From: CAZUAQ01 sp964618455
GTDB lineage: Bacteria; Planctomycetota; Phycisphaerae; UBA1845; PWPN01
Direction of reading: 5' to 3'
DNA length: 64,000 nucleotides
Assembly (NCBI GenBank): GCA_964618455.1
Contig: CAZUAQ010000021.1
Location: 1-64,000, forward strand
The position numbers and the translations under genes were made by a program. Shown here piece by piece: positions 18,055 through 27,220 of the stretch (the first letter of the stretch is position 1; each line of letters opens with the position of its first letter). A model generated the notes under the pieces. It ran no database searches, had not been told where the DNA came from, and saw only the letters and a list, made by a program, of their open reading frames with translations.

Positions 18055-18489
18055 ATGACCGTCCGCGAAATCCTCGAGAACAAGGGAAACCAGATTATCT
18101 CCATCGGCCCGGAAGCCACGGTGCTCGAAGCCGCCGACTTGATGAACCAGGAGCGCATCGGAAGCGTCGTGGTCTTTGACAGTGTGAAAGGCGTGGTCGG
18201 AATTTTTTCCGAACGCGACGTGATGCGGCGGGTGGTGGTCACGCGGAAAGCGCCGGATGCCACGCGTGTCAAGGAGGTCATGAGCAGCCCGGTCACGATC
18301 TGCCATCCGGAGACCACGCTCAAGGAATGCCAAGCGATCATGACGACGAAGCGCATCCGCCATCTGCCCGTCGTGGATAACGGCGAGTTGGTCGGCATGA
18401 TCTCCACGGGCGACATCATGGCGAAAGAAAACGACGCGCAGCAGACCACGATCGAATACCTGCACGAGTACATTCACGGCCGCACGTGA
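18055..18489 (+). CDS. Two-CBS-domain protein
   Basis: 144 residues consisting of a Bateman pair: the first CBS has VLEAADLMNQERIGSVVVFD..VVGIFSERDVMRRV, the second VKEVMSSPVTICHPETTLKECQAIMTTKRIRHLPVVD..LVGMISTGDIM. Such modules bind adenosyl ligands (AMP, ATP, SAM, NADH) and regulate partners; no partner domain is fused. ATG 18055 has a GGAGG about 9 nt upstream. It is the first gene after a 505-bp leader holding an operator-like palindrome and a predicted structured RNA, and it is followed by a terminator hairpin, so it is probably transcribed alone. Confidence 0.92.
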   Translation: MTVREILENKGNQIISIGPEATVLEAADLMNQERIGSVVVFDSVKGVVGIFSERDVMRRVVVTRKAPDATRVKEVMSSPVTICHPETTLKECQAIMTTKRIRHLPVVDNGELVGMISTGDIMAKENDAQQTTIEYLHEYIHGRT

Positions 18490-18548
18490 TCAGTCGCTCC
18501 TGCTTCGCTCGGTTCTGATTCATCATTCGACGAATCGAATTCACGCCT

Positions 18549-18588
18549 GCACGCCGAAACCATGAAGGCTTCGGCGTGCTTGCGTTTT
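18549..18588 (+). terminator. Intrinsic terminator after the CBS gene
   Basis: A perfect 10-bp stem GCACGCCGAA (18549-18558) / TTCGGCGTGC (18570-18579) with an 11-nt loop, followed by TTGCGTTTT. It stands 60 bp past the CBS stop. Confidence 0.7.
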
Positions 18589-18589
18589 A

Positions 18590-19382
18590 CCCGGTCAGTG
18601 TGTTGCTGGATGTTCCAGGCGCAAAGGTGAGGGCGGAGCCATGCGTTCGCTTCTGCGTGCCGAACGACGACTCCGCCCTGCCACATCCCCCCCTTCCATC
18701 CCTCCCCTCCTGTCACCCTTGCTCTCCTCCTTCTGCACTCGCGCGTGTGGGCGACCGGCTATCACAGCGCGGATCGAGGACCGCCCGTCCCGGACGCCCG
18801 CCGAGCGCTTCTCCCTTCCGGAAAGCAAGGCGTGACAACTCGCCTCAGGCTCCTTCGCCCCGGCGCGCAACGCTCCCGTCCGGAACTGCCGTGCTCTTTC
18901 ACCTCGTCTGTAGATTCAGAAGCGATTCGACGACGCTCGATGATCCGCCGTCATCGTTGACCGATTCGACATGCGATCGGTCGGGCAGCGACCCGGTGAA
19001 TCTGGGGAGAGGATGACCACCTGTCGATCTGCAGCGTACGTTCGACGCTCCGCGACTCTTGCTTCTCGTCTCTTCCAATCGAGTGCGCCGGTCTGTTCAC
19101 GGCTCCCGCCACTCGATCGATGATGGGCGTACCCGACGCTCACAGGTCAATGTGCCTGAGGACCGGGAAGGCCGCCCGTTCAAGTCTGTTTCCGTTTTCC
19201 GGTGCCTGAAGAGACGTTGAAAAGATAGGGTTCTCCATGACCTGTCTCTATCTGATTATTGAACCTGCAACTGTGAAGGCAAGGGTCTGAGAACAAAAAA
19301 CGAACGGTTTTCGGTCAGACACGCAACAGTCAAGACATGGTGGAATCTCCCCGCAGGCCGGGCTGACGTGCGTCCACCCTGA
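18590..19382. other. About 790 bp without a supported gene
   Basis: Open frames here (such as one on the plus strand to 19016) are Pro/Ser/Arg-rich, overlap on several frames and lack ribosome binding sites. A pyrimidine-rich tract lies at about 18680-18735. I found no tRNA, SRP, RNase P or tmRNA signature. Confidence 0.5.
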
Positions 19383-22300
19383 TCAGGGAACCGGCGCGAT
19401 CACGCGCGATTGTTCCAGGCGAATCACATTGGTGTTCACATCCACGATCAATGCTTCGCCACGCCAGAGCTTCATGCTGCCCGAGCGCGTGTCCGTCTCC
19501 GCCACGCGCGCCGGCTGTTGCGAGGTGCCCACGACCTTCACCTCACCGGTGGAGGCATCGTACGTGACCAGGTGGCCTTCGAGGCTGCGGTTGGATTCCT
19601 CCATGCGCACCTGGCGCGAAGCCCGGAGTAACTTCAGCCGTGTTGCCCGCGAGAGAGGCGTTCCCTCCTCGCGCCGCACCACACCGTCACCTTCCTCGAA
19701 CTCGACCAGGAGGTTTTCGCAGGTCATGCCCGCGCGGCGTGACTTGATGTTGGCCATCGCCGCATCGCCGAGTTGCATGGCCTGCTGCAACTGCCCCGAC
19801 AGTGCCATCTCCGAACCGGCGCGATGCTTCATCTCCACAGCACGATCGAAGACCGCCACATTGCGCTGGTTCAGGTAGGTCATCGAGTTTTCCCAGCGGA
19901 AGAGCGTCTGGCTCATGCCCGTGCTGCCGAGATCGCCCATGGAGGCATCGGCAAAGAGTTCCGAAGCGCCTTGCGAGGATGCCTGCCGCGCGCGGCGCGA
20001 CTTGGGCAGGCGGTAATCTTCGAGCAGCAGGTTGCCTGCACCTTCGACGCTGAGGTACGCGTCCTTGAAATCGATGGCGATCTGCGGACCGGAGATGCGT
20101 CCACGACTGAGCAAGCGCCCCTGGTGCTCGGCGACTTCACCGCGCGGGCGCGGGACGCCGAGCGTCGTCGACACCAGTTCCGTCAGCATCTCGGAAACCA
20201 CACCGGTCTCCCGTCCCGCGGGAAGCTCTTCATACGAGGAAGAGAGGATGACCGCATCCCCCACGGCGTGGAGGTAGGCGGGACGCTTGCGGAATCCCTG
20301 GCTGACGCGCACGGTGGCGTCTTCTTCTTCGGCGCCGAATGAAACGACGCGTTGTGCCATCTTGCGGAAGAAGCCCGGTGAAGACGCTGCAGCCGGTATT
20401 TCGGGCTGGGGAAGATCCTCGAATCGGATGCGCAGTTCGTCGCGGCACTCCATCACCGCCTGTTGGGACGACGCGCGGATGCGGTCGCGAAAGATGCCCC
20501 GGTTCGTTTTCCCGTCGAGTTTCATGTCCCGCTGCCAGGTGACCGAGACCGGTCGAGGTTCATCCAGCGGCCGACCGTCGAGGTCCTTGACCGTTACGAA
20601 ACGCAGCGTGCCCTTGCCCGGAACGTCCACAACCTGGGCGTCAAGATCAAGCCGGATCGTCTGCCCTTCGATGTAGAAGTCGCCGACGTCGACGTATGCG
20701 CGCGCGTCCTCGCGCCCTTCGATCAGGGCCCGCTTGATCTGTCGACCGGCGTCGAACGTGCAATCCATCGACTCGGCGACGAGGTTCAGGTTCTCCTCCG
20801 GATCGAGCACGACCACCTGGCCGCGGGCGCTCATGCCGGTCACGTGCAGTTCACGACGTTCGTCGAGCTTCGCCTGGATCGTCGCCCATTCCGGAGAATC
20901 GTCGGTGTAGCCGCACGCCTGCTTTCCCTGCTCGAGGAACGCACGTTCCTCCTCGGTCACGGGTTGCGGCAAGGACGCCATCTCGAGGATCAATTCCTCC
21001 TTCGCGCGGATCGAGCGTTCGCCCTGGGCGGCGATCACGTTGCCGTATGCACGGCCGAGACGAGGGACGTTGTTGCCCATGTCGTCGACCGTCATCTCGA
21101 CGATCAGCCGGTCGCAGGCGACGGCGTTCCGGATGCCGTCGGTAAGCTGGCTCATGCGGACGTTGCCTGTGGCGAGAACGCGATCGGCCACCACGGCATC
21201 GGGAGAGATCACTTCGCCCTCGGCGGTCTCATCGTCCTGGTCGGCCTGAGGATCAGGTGGCAGGAAGGTGGCTTCGACTTGATCGGCGGACATCGCGAAA
21301 CTGGGATCCTCGAGGGTGACGTCGCCCTTGAAGAACGCGCGTTCGATATATTCCTTCATCGGCGCACGCCCCGTAGAGGGATCCACCTCTCCGGCGATGC
21401 GGGCGAACGTGATTTCGACGAGGACCTTCGAGGCGATGACGACTTCGTCCGGGGATGTGCCTTCCGGGGCACGGTTTCGATTCTTCGGGCGAATGCCGGC
21501 GGTCATGCACTCGGGCCAGGCTTGCTTGTTATCGCCAAGGCTGCCCGCGCCGCGACTGATCATGCGGCACGCGCCCTCCACGCGTGCGATGCCCTCGCGC
21601 GGATCCAGGAAGAGTTGCCGGGCTTCGAGCCGGCGGTTCTCGCCGGCGTTCATCGAGACCCGTTGATCCGTGCTGCCGGTCAACCACACCTGCCCGGTTT
21701 CGTCGTGGTATTCAAGTTTCAGGCAGGTGCCCGAGCCCTTCGTCCGGTCGTAGAGTTCAACCGGGTTGCCCGTGGCCACCACGTGTAATCGTTCGACCCA
21801 ATCTTCACCCTCCACGGTGGGGCCCGGCGTGTTCTCCGTCTCCGGCTCAATGGTGAGCGGACCCGTCCAATGCAGGTCCACGTAGGATTCATGATGTCCC
21901 TGGGCGAACGACGAGGACCACTCGCCCGGAAGCGCATCGTCCGCTTCGGGGTCGGCCGCCTCGGCAGTCTGAGTCGCCGGTTTCTTCTCGTCGTCCGACA
22001 CGTGGGCAACGGCGGAACGCTCCCGCTCGCCGAAGTCGCGCAGAATGGAGAGCACGTCGGCTTTCAGGCGGCCTGCCACCTGCATGCCATCACGCTGGGT
22101 TGCCTCGACATCACCTTCAAAGACTACGCGGTAGGTATCGACGCGATCGTCTTCAAGTTCCGGTTCGCCGTCGCCTTCATCGATGAACGCGAGGCCGGTC
22201 GAGGCTTCTTCCTCGCCCGCCTGCGGTTCAGGAGGGCGATTTTCCACCGAGGCGAGGGGGGCTTCGTCGTTTTTCGGCGTTTCCTCATCCTCCCCGGGCG

Positions 22301-23069
22301 TGACCGTCCCGGCGGTCAAACCGAACTGCGCCAGCCCCGCACCATAAATGCGTGCCTTGCGTCCCCGGTCGATCCGCAGCAGGCGGATCTGGCGATCGGA
22401 TTCATCCCAGTGCAGGGTCAGTCCCTCACCTTCGATCCGGCCGATGGCACTCTGGGCGATGACCTGGCCGCCTCCGTTGAGCCGCCCGAGATCGAGATCG
22501 AAGTTCACGTCGTCGAGCCAGATCTTGACCACCGTCTCGGGATGCTGTTCGGGGGAGCGCAGTTCATGATGGGATTCCCGCCACTCAGGCGTCGTGCGGT
22601 CGATGATGAGTCTCACGTTGCCGCGCAGCCAGCCGCTCCTCGGATTGAAGCTGCGACCACTCGCGCGCTGCAGTTTGACCTGGCCGTGATCGGCACGAAC
22701 GTAGACCAGTTGCCCACCGGGCAGCAGCAGGCGGCAGTTGGGCTCGTTCATTTCGAAGGTGTCGTCGGAAATCGGATCCCATTGCGTCGCCTGGAAGATG
22801 ATGCGCGCGTTGCCCTTCTCGTCGAACACACGAACGCGCGGCGCTTCGCCGGGCGGGATCTCGAAATTGCTGAGACTCAGGCTCGCCTGGTTGACATCGG
22901 TGACCGGCTGCGTCGCCGCTTCCTCGAATTCCGGGAGCTCGGCCAGCAATTCTTCCTTCTTTTCCTCGCGGTCCTGGAGCGGATTGATTTCGTCCACGCC
23001 ACGATAGATCACGAAGGCCAGCGCAATCACGACGAACGCGGCAAAGCCTTTCAGCACACTTTTCAACAT
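19383..23069 (-). CDS. Giant LptC/OstA-like envelope protein
   Basis: 1228 residues. An N-terminal TM anchor (VLKGFAAFVVIALAFVIYRG) is followed by an LptC-like beta region (VRVFDEKGNARIIFQATQWDPISDDTFEMNEPNCRLLLPGGQLVYVRADHGQVK) and then many repeated beta segments of the OstA/LptA type (LERLHVVATGNPVELYDRTKG..LKLEYHDETGQVWLTGS; VVVLDPEENLNLVAESMDCTF). LptC (about 190 residues) and LptA (about 180) pass LPS from the inner membrane across the periplasm; a single 1.2-kaa chain could form the whole beta-jellyroll bridge. Acidic low-complexity inserts separate the repeats. ATG 23069 follows GGAGG by 8 nt; kdsC ends 5 bp upstream. Confidence 0.8.
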   Translation of the reverse strand: MLKSVLKGFAAFVVIALAFVIYRGVDEINPLQDREEKKEELLAELPEFEEAATQPVTDVNQASLSLSNFEIPPGEAPRVRVFDEKGNARIIFQATQWDPISDDTFEMNEPNCRLLLPGGQLVYVRADHGQVKLQRASGRSFNPRSGWLRGNVRLIIDRTTPEWRESHHELRSPEQHPETVVKIWLDDVNFDLDLGRLNGGGQVIAQSAIGRIEGEGLTLHWDESDRQIRLLRIDRGRKARIYGAGLAQFGLTAGTVTPGEDEETPKNDEAPLASVENRPPEPQAGEEEASTGLAFIDEGDGEPELEDDRVDTYRVVFEGDVEATQRDGMQVAGRLKADVLSILRDFGERERSAVAHVSDDEKKPATQTAEAADPEADDALPGEWSSSFAQGHHESYVDLHWTGPLTIEPETENTPGPTVEGEDWVERLHVVATGNPVELYDRTKGSGTCLKLEYHDETGQVWLTGSTDQRVSMNAGENRRLEARQLFLDPREGIARVEGACRMISRGAGSLGDNKQAWPECMTAGIRPKNRNRAPEGTSPDEVVIASKVLVEITFARIAGEVDPSTGRAPMKEYIERAFFKGDVTLEDPSFAMSADQVEATFLPPDPQADQDDETAEGEVISPDAVVADRVLATGNVRMSQLTDGIRNAVACDRLIVEMTVDDMGNNVPRLGRAYGNVIAAQGERSIRAKEELILEMASLPQPVTEEERAFLEQGKQACGYTDDSPEWATIQAKLDERRELHVTGMSARGQVVVLDPEENLNLVAESMDCTFDAGRQIKRALIEGREDARAYVDVGDFYIEGQTIRLDLDAQVVDVPGKGTLRFVTVKDLDGRPLDEPRPVSVTWQRDMKLDGKTNRGIFRDRIRASSQQAVMECRDELRIRFEDLPQPEIPAAASSPGFFRKMAQRVVSFGAEEEDATVRVSQGFRKRPAYLHAVGDAVILSSSYEELPAGRETGVVSEMLTELVSTTLGVPRPRGEVAEHQGRLLSRGRISGPQIAIDFKDAYLSVEGAGNLLLEDYRLPKSRRARQASSQGASELFADASMGDLGSTGMSQTLFRWENSMTYLNQRNVAVFDRAVEMKHRAGSEMALSGQLQQAMQLGDAAMANIKSRRAGMTCENLLVEFEEGDGVVRREEGTPLSRATRLKLLRASRQVRMEESNRSLEGHLVTYDASTGEVKVVGTSQQPARVAETDTRSGSMKLWRGEALIVDVNTNVIRLEQSRVIAPVP

Positions 23070-23073
23070 GGGG

Positions 23074-23607
23074 TCAGCCTCCGGGGCTGGAATCACGATC
23101 GGCGCCGATGGCGTGTAATACGAGCGACCAGGCGTTCTGGGCTTTCAAGAGATACTCGATGGCTTCGCGAACCGCCCCGTGCCCGCCACTCCGCTGGGTC
23201 ACGTAGCGCGCCGCCTCGCGGACTTCGTTCACGGCGTTGGCCACGGCGATGGGAAAGCCGACGCGTCGCATGGCGGCGAGGTCCAGCAGATCGTCGCCGA
23301 CGTAAGCCACCTGTTCGGGTGTCACTTTCGCCGCCGCCAGGATCCGCTCAAGACCCGGCAGCTTGTCTTCCGCCCCCTGCTCAACAAAGTCCATTTTAAG
23401 CATGCGAGCCCGTTCGGACACGGTTTTCGAGGTTTTCGACGTCAGAATGGCCGATTTTCGCCCCGTTTCCCGCCACATCCGGATCCCCAGGCCGTCCTGG
23501 ATGTGAAATCCGCGCCACACCCGGCCTTCGTCGTCCATGAGCAGCGTGCCGTCAGTCAGCACGCCGTCCACGTCCAATACGACAAGTCGAATATCCGGGT
23601 TCGCCAC
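23074..23607 (-). CDS. kdsC: KdsC-like HAD phosphatase
   Basis: 177 residues, HAD class IIIA, typical of 3-deoxy-D-manno-octulosonate-8-phosphate phosphatase: VLDVDGVLTDG (nucleophile and acid/base Asp), HIQDGLGIRMW, ILTSKTSKTV (motif II Ser/Thr), QGAEDKLPGLERIL, and YVGDDLLDLAAM (motif III/IV metal Asps). In Kdo synthesis it would release Kdo. The start is GTG 23607 with a GAGG. The adjacent LptC-like gene supports an LPS role; the related N-acylneuraminate-9-phosphatase function is possible. Confidence 0.88.
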   Translation of the reverse strand: MANPDIRLVVLDVDGVLTDGTLLMDDEGRVWRGFHIQDGLGIRMWRETGRKSAILTSKTSKTVSERARMLKMDFVEQGAEDKLPGLERILAAAKVTPEQVAYVGDDLLDLAAMRRVGFPIAVANAVNEVREAARYVTQRSGGHGAVREAIEYLLKAQNAWSLVLHAIGADRDSSPGG

Positions 23608-23743
23608 GTGGCCTCACGTTCGTCGACAGGAAACGCCTTCCATCTCGGCCCACGCCGGGACGAATCCACCCAGTATCCCGTTCGGGCGGATGCAGTTCAA
23701 GCAACACGGACATGAGGCGGCTGCGGCCGGCCGCTCACGGGGC

Positions 23744-26014
23744 TCAGGGCGTTGCCGTATCGAAGATGCCCAGGCGATCGAGAGCGGGCTCGAAGCCGGG
23801 CTGGTGATCGAGCGCTTTCAGGTACGCCTGCCGCGCCGTGTCCAGGTTGCCCAGCAGCCGTTCCGCATCGCCCAGTTGCACCCAGATCAGCGGATCCTTC
23901 GGCCGGTCATCGAGGGCTTCCTCGCAGAGGGTCTTGGCTTCCTCGCCGTAGCCGAGATCGAGGTAGGCGCGAATCAGGTTGCGCTCGGCGGTGAGGTCCT
24001 CGGGACGCAGGTCGACGACGCGTTGGAAATGCGGCAATGCCTGTTCGAGTTCGAGCTGACGGGCCAGCAGGACCGCCAGGTTGGCATGGGCCTCGACAAA
24101 CTGGTCATCCCGCTCGAGCGCCCGGCGATAGGCGTCGATAGCGTCGTCCGCGCGGCCCAGCGCCGCCAGAGCGTTGGCCCGGTTGTAATGCAACTGCTTT
24201 CGCCGGGGATCACGCTTGATGGCCTCGTCGTACATCGCGACGGCTTCCTCATGCCGCCCCAGCGCCTCCAGGGCCGAGCCGAGGCTGAGGTACTCGTCCA
24301 CTTCCCGGGTGTGGAGTTCGAGTGCCTTGCGCAACGCCTTCTCCGCATCCTGCGGCCGACCGGCTTTCAGGTATTCGAGCCCGAGGTTGTACTGGGCGCG
24401 CTCGAAGTCCGGATCGAGTTCCACCGCGCGATGGAAAAAGATCAGTGCTTCCTTCCGTGCGTTCATGGCCTGCGAGAGCAGCCCGAGGTTGTTCAGGATT
24501 TCGGGGTCGTCCTTGCGGAGTTCGGCAGCCTTGAGCAGATGCTTCTGCGCTTCGGGCTTGCCGGCGCGCATCAGCTCGAAGCCGTAGTTGTTCTGCACGC
24601 GCGCCTTGTTCGGGTACTTCTCGACGGCGTCGGCCCAGAGCTTCAGCGGCGACTGGTAGACTCGGTTTCGCGCGATCGTCCCGGCGACCAGCAGAATCAG
24701 AATCATTCCAGCAACCCCCGCAGCCATCGGCCAGGGCACGCGTGCGCGCCAGCGTCGCGCAGGCTCCGCCAGGATCAGCACCATACCCACGGCGGGAAGG
24801 TAAGTCTTGTACTCCACCAGCAGGGCCGTTTGCGGTAGAAGCACGTACGGGATCAAGGGGATGTAGAACCAGAAGACGCCCAAGGCAGCCAGTGTGTACC
24901 CGCGCCGCGCGGCCCAGACCGCCAGCGTCAGCAGCGCCGCATGGATCAGCACGGCCAGCCCCGCGCCGTGATCCAGCAGTCCGTACGACACCTCGACCTG
25001 GTGATCGATGCACATCAACGCCGGCGCCGGCAGCCACACCATCATGCCGTACCAGAGAAAGACGCGGGCTTCGGTCAGAAAATGTGCCCAGGGGCCCCAG
25101 TGGACCTTGGATCCCCAGCCCTCGACTTGCATGGACGTCAGAGAGAATAGATCCATCATCCAGGCATAGGCGAACATGGCAACGACACTCACGGCGAGCC
25201 CGGGGACCAATGCTCTGGTCATGAACCTCTTCAGCTTACCCTTCTGCGCCGCGCGAAGGCAGAACTCGATCATCAGCAACGCGAAGGGGAGGGTGAGGCC
25301 GACCTGCTTGGTCTTCGCGCTGAGCCAGAAGCCCACGACCACGCCCACCGCTGCCAGAATGCGCGATGGTGGCCAGGCGCGTGCGGCGGGTCGACTCTCG
25401 TCGGTGGCATCTTCGGCCGCCCCGGTCCGGAGGCGCGCTTTGAGATAGCAGAGCACCGCCATCAGGAAGAACGTCGCCGACAGCGCCCCGCGGCGCTGGA
25501 TGATGTAGGCCACGCTCGAGGTCATGAGCGGGTGAACGGTGAAGAGCAATCCCAGTACGAGCGGGATACCGACCGCAGGTGGACGTTCCGGCTCCACGGC
25601 GGCGAGCAGTCGACGGACGAGGAAATAGACGAGCATCCCGTTGAAGGCGTGGATCAGGACGTTCACGACCAGGAAGGAGGTGACCTCGTAGGGAGGCCGG
25701 CCGATCTGTGTATTGATCCACGCGTTGAGCGCGAACGAGAGGCGGCTGACTTCCTGGCTCGGACGCAGCGGTCGGGTCACCATGCGGTGAAGTGCAGTAC
25801 GGATCTCCGCTTCCGGAGACGCCTGGACGATATGAATGGAGTCGAAGAGGAACTCCTCGTGGTCGGCGTTCCAGTAGCAGATCGTAGCGGCCAGGAGGAT
25901 CAGGACACACGGCGCGAGCCCGTGGATCAGCCAGGGCCACCGGCTGATCGCGGGACCATCGGAGTCCTGCTGGGGGGGCTGTTCCTTCGGTGTGGTCTTG
26001 GCTTTGCGGCGCAT
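23744..26014 (-). CDS. TPR-repeat multi-pass membrane protein
   Basis: 756 residues. The N-terminal 480 form about 10-12 TM helices with FTVHPLMTSSVAYIIQRRGALSATFF and FYIPLIPYVLLPQTALLVEYKTYLPAVG, the pattern of TMTC/DUF1736-type and PMT-like glycosyltransferase membrane proteins. The C-terminal 270 residues hold seven or more TPR units (for example ALIFFHRAVELDPDFERAQYNLG). The reaction is unproven; O-mannosylation-like transfer is only an analogy. The divergent trpS starts about 170 bp away. A paralogue of similar build lies at 60051-62459. Confidence 0.85.
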   Translation of the reverse strand: MRRKAKTTPKEQPPQQDSDGPAISRWPWLIHGLAPCVLILLAATICYWNADHEEFLFDSIHIVQASPEAEIRTALHRMVTRPLRPSQEVSRLSFALNAWINTQIGRPPYEVTSFLVVNVLIHAFNGMLVYFLVRRLLAAVEPERPPAVGIPLVLGLLFTVHPLMTSSVAYIIQRRGALSATFFLMAVLCYLKARLRTGAAEDATDESRPAARAWPPSRILAAVGVVVGFWLSAKTKQVGLTLPFALLMIEFCLRAAQKGKLKRFMTRALVPGLAVSVVAMFAYAWMMDLFSLTSMQVEGWGSKVHWGPWAHFLTEARVFLWYGMMVWLPAPALMCIDHQVEVSYGLLDHGAGLAVLIHAALLTLAVWAARRGYTLAALGVFWFYIPLIPYVLLPQTALLVEYKTYLPAVGMVLILAEPARRWRARVPWPMAAGVAGMILILLVAGTIARNRVYQSPLKLWADAVEKYPNKARVQNNYGFELMRAGKPEAQKHLLKAAELRKDDPEILNNLGLLSQAMNARKEALIFFHRAVELDPDFERAQYNLGLEYLKAGRPQDAEKALRKALELHTREVDEYLSLGSALEALGRHEEAVAMYDEAIKRDPRRKQLHYNRANALAALGRADDAIDAYRRALERDDQFVEAHANLAVLLARQLELEQALPHFQRVVDLRPEDLTAERNLIRAYLDLGYGEEAKTLCEEALDDRPKDPLIWVQLGDAERLLGNLDTARQAYLKALDHQPGFEPALDRLGIFDTATP

Positions 26015-26185
26015 CGATCCATTGTGGTGGCGGGGTCGGGGCGATTCAAGCCTGTTGACGTTGTGTTCGAAGCGCAGGCGGCGCTTTCGCCGGCCCGGCG
26101 GGGGGACTACACTGACCGATCGAAATCAGTTTGGGCCGAAGTGCATGACCGTCTTCGGCCGGGCAACAGGGACGGGATCAGATCC

Positions 26186-27163
26186 ATGCGTGCGTTATCG
26201 GGTATTCAACCTTCCGGGCGGCTTCATCTGGGCAACTACTTCGGGGCGATGCGCCCGCAGCTCGAACTCCAGCATGAGCACGAGTGCTTCTACTTCATCG
26301 CGAATTATCACGCGCTCACGAGCACGCACGACGCGACGCTTGTCGAGGAGTACTCGATGGAGGTGGCGCTGGGGTACCTGGCGCTGGGGCTCGATCCGGA
26401 GAAGACCGTTTTCTTCCGGCAGACGGACGTGCCGGAGGTGTGCGAGCTGTCGTGGATTCTCTCGTGCGTGACGCCGCTCGGGCTCCTGCAGCGGGCCCAC
26501 TCGTACAAGGACAAGGTGGCCCAGGGGCTGTCGCCGAATCACGGGCTGTTTGCCTATCCGGTGCTGCAGGCGGCGGACATCCTGATTTACAAGCCGAACG
26601 TCGTTCCCGTCGGCCAGGACCAGAAGCAGCACATCGAGATGACGCAGGACATGCAGGGCAAGTTCAACCAGGAGTTCAAGTGCGAGGTGCTGGTGCGTCC
26701 GGAGCCGCTGATCCGCGAGCAGGTGGCGGTAGTGCCCGGCATCGACGGCCGCAAGATGAGCAAGAGCTACGACAACACCATCGAGCTGTTCTGCACGGAG
26801 AAGCAGGCCCGCAAGCGCATCATGGCCATCGTAACCGACTCGACGCCGGTCGAGGAGCCGAAGGATCCCGACGCGTGCAACGTGATGAAGCTGTTGCGGC
26901 TGATGGCGGACGCCGGCGAAATCGCCGAGTGGGAGGCGAAGTACCGCAGTGGCGGCACGGGCTACGGCGACGTCAAGAAGCGCGTCTTCGAGCTGTACAA
27001 GGAGATCCTCGGTCCCGCGCGGGCGCGTTACGAGGAACTCAGGCAGCATCCCGACGAAGTCGAAAAGGTCCTCACCGCCGGCGCCGAGAAAGCCCGCGCG
27101 GTCGCCTCGCAAACCATGCGCGAAGTCCGCGACGCCTGCGGATTGAAGACGGTACGGCGTTGA
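26186..27163 (+). CDS. trpS: Tryptophanyl-tRNA synthetase
   Basis: 325 residues, class Ic. The nucleotide-binding HIGH equivalent is HLGN (14-17) in SGIQPSGRLHLGNYFGA; the second ATP motif is KMSKS (190-194) followed by YDNT. The PVGQDQKQHIEMTQDM segment binds the tryptophanyl-adenylate region. Length fits bacterial TrpRS (about 330). The reading frame is open upstream from 25532, but that part overlaps the divergent TPR gene and is non-homologous; ATG 26186 matches the family start. It is probably transcribed alone. Confidence 0.97.
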   Translation: MRALSGIQPSGRLHLGNYFGAMRPQLELQHEHECFYFIANYHALTSTHDATLVEEYSMEVALGYLALGLDPEKTVFFRQTDVPEVCELSWILSCVTPLGLLQRAHSYKDKVAQGLSPNHGLFAYPVLQAADILIYKPNVVPVGQDQKQHIEMTQDMQGKFNQEFKCEVLVRPEPLIREQVAVVPGIDGRKMSKSYDNTIELFCTEKQARKRIMAIVTDSTPVEEPKDPDACNVMKLLRLMADAGEIAEWEAKYRSGGTGYGDVKKRVFELYKEILGPARARYEELRQHPDEVEKVLTAGAEKARAVASQTMREVRDACGLKTVRR

Positions 27164-27220
27164 CCAGCCATACTTTGGATACCCGCGCTTAAGAATTCTT
27201 CCAATCGGTTAATGCTCGCG

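Noticed and set aside
18576..19016. Frame of 146 residues after the CBS terminator
   Set aside because: Starts within the terminator hairpin, Pro/Ser-rich, no SD.
20463..21788. Long plus-strand frame (441 residues) opposite the LptC-like gene
   Set aside because: Antisense frame, His/Val/Arg-rich with no motif; similar frames lie opposite most long genes here.
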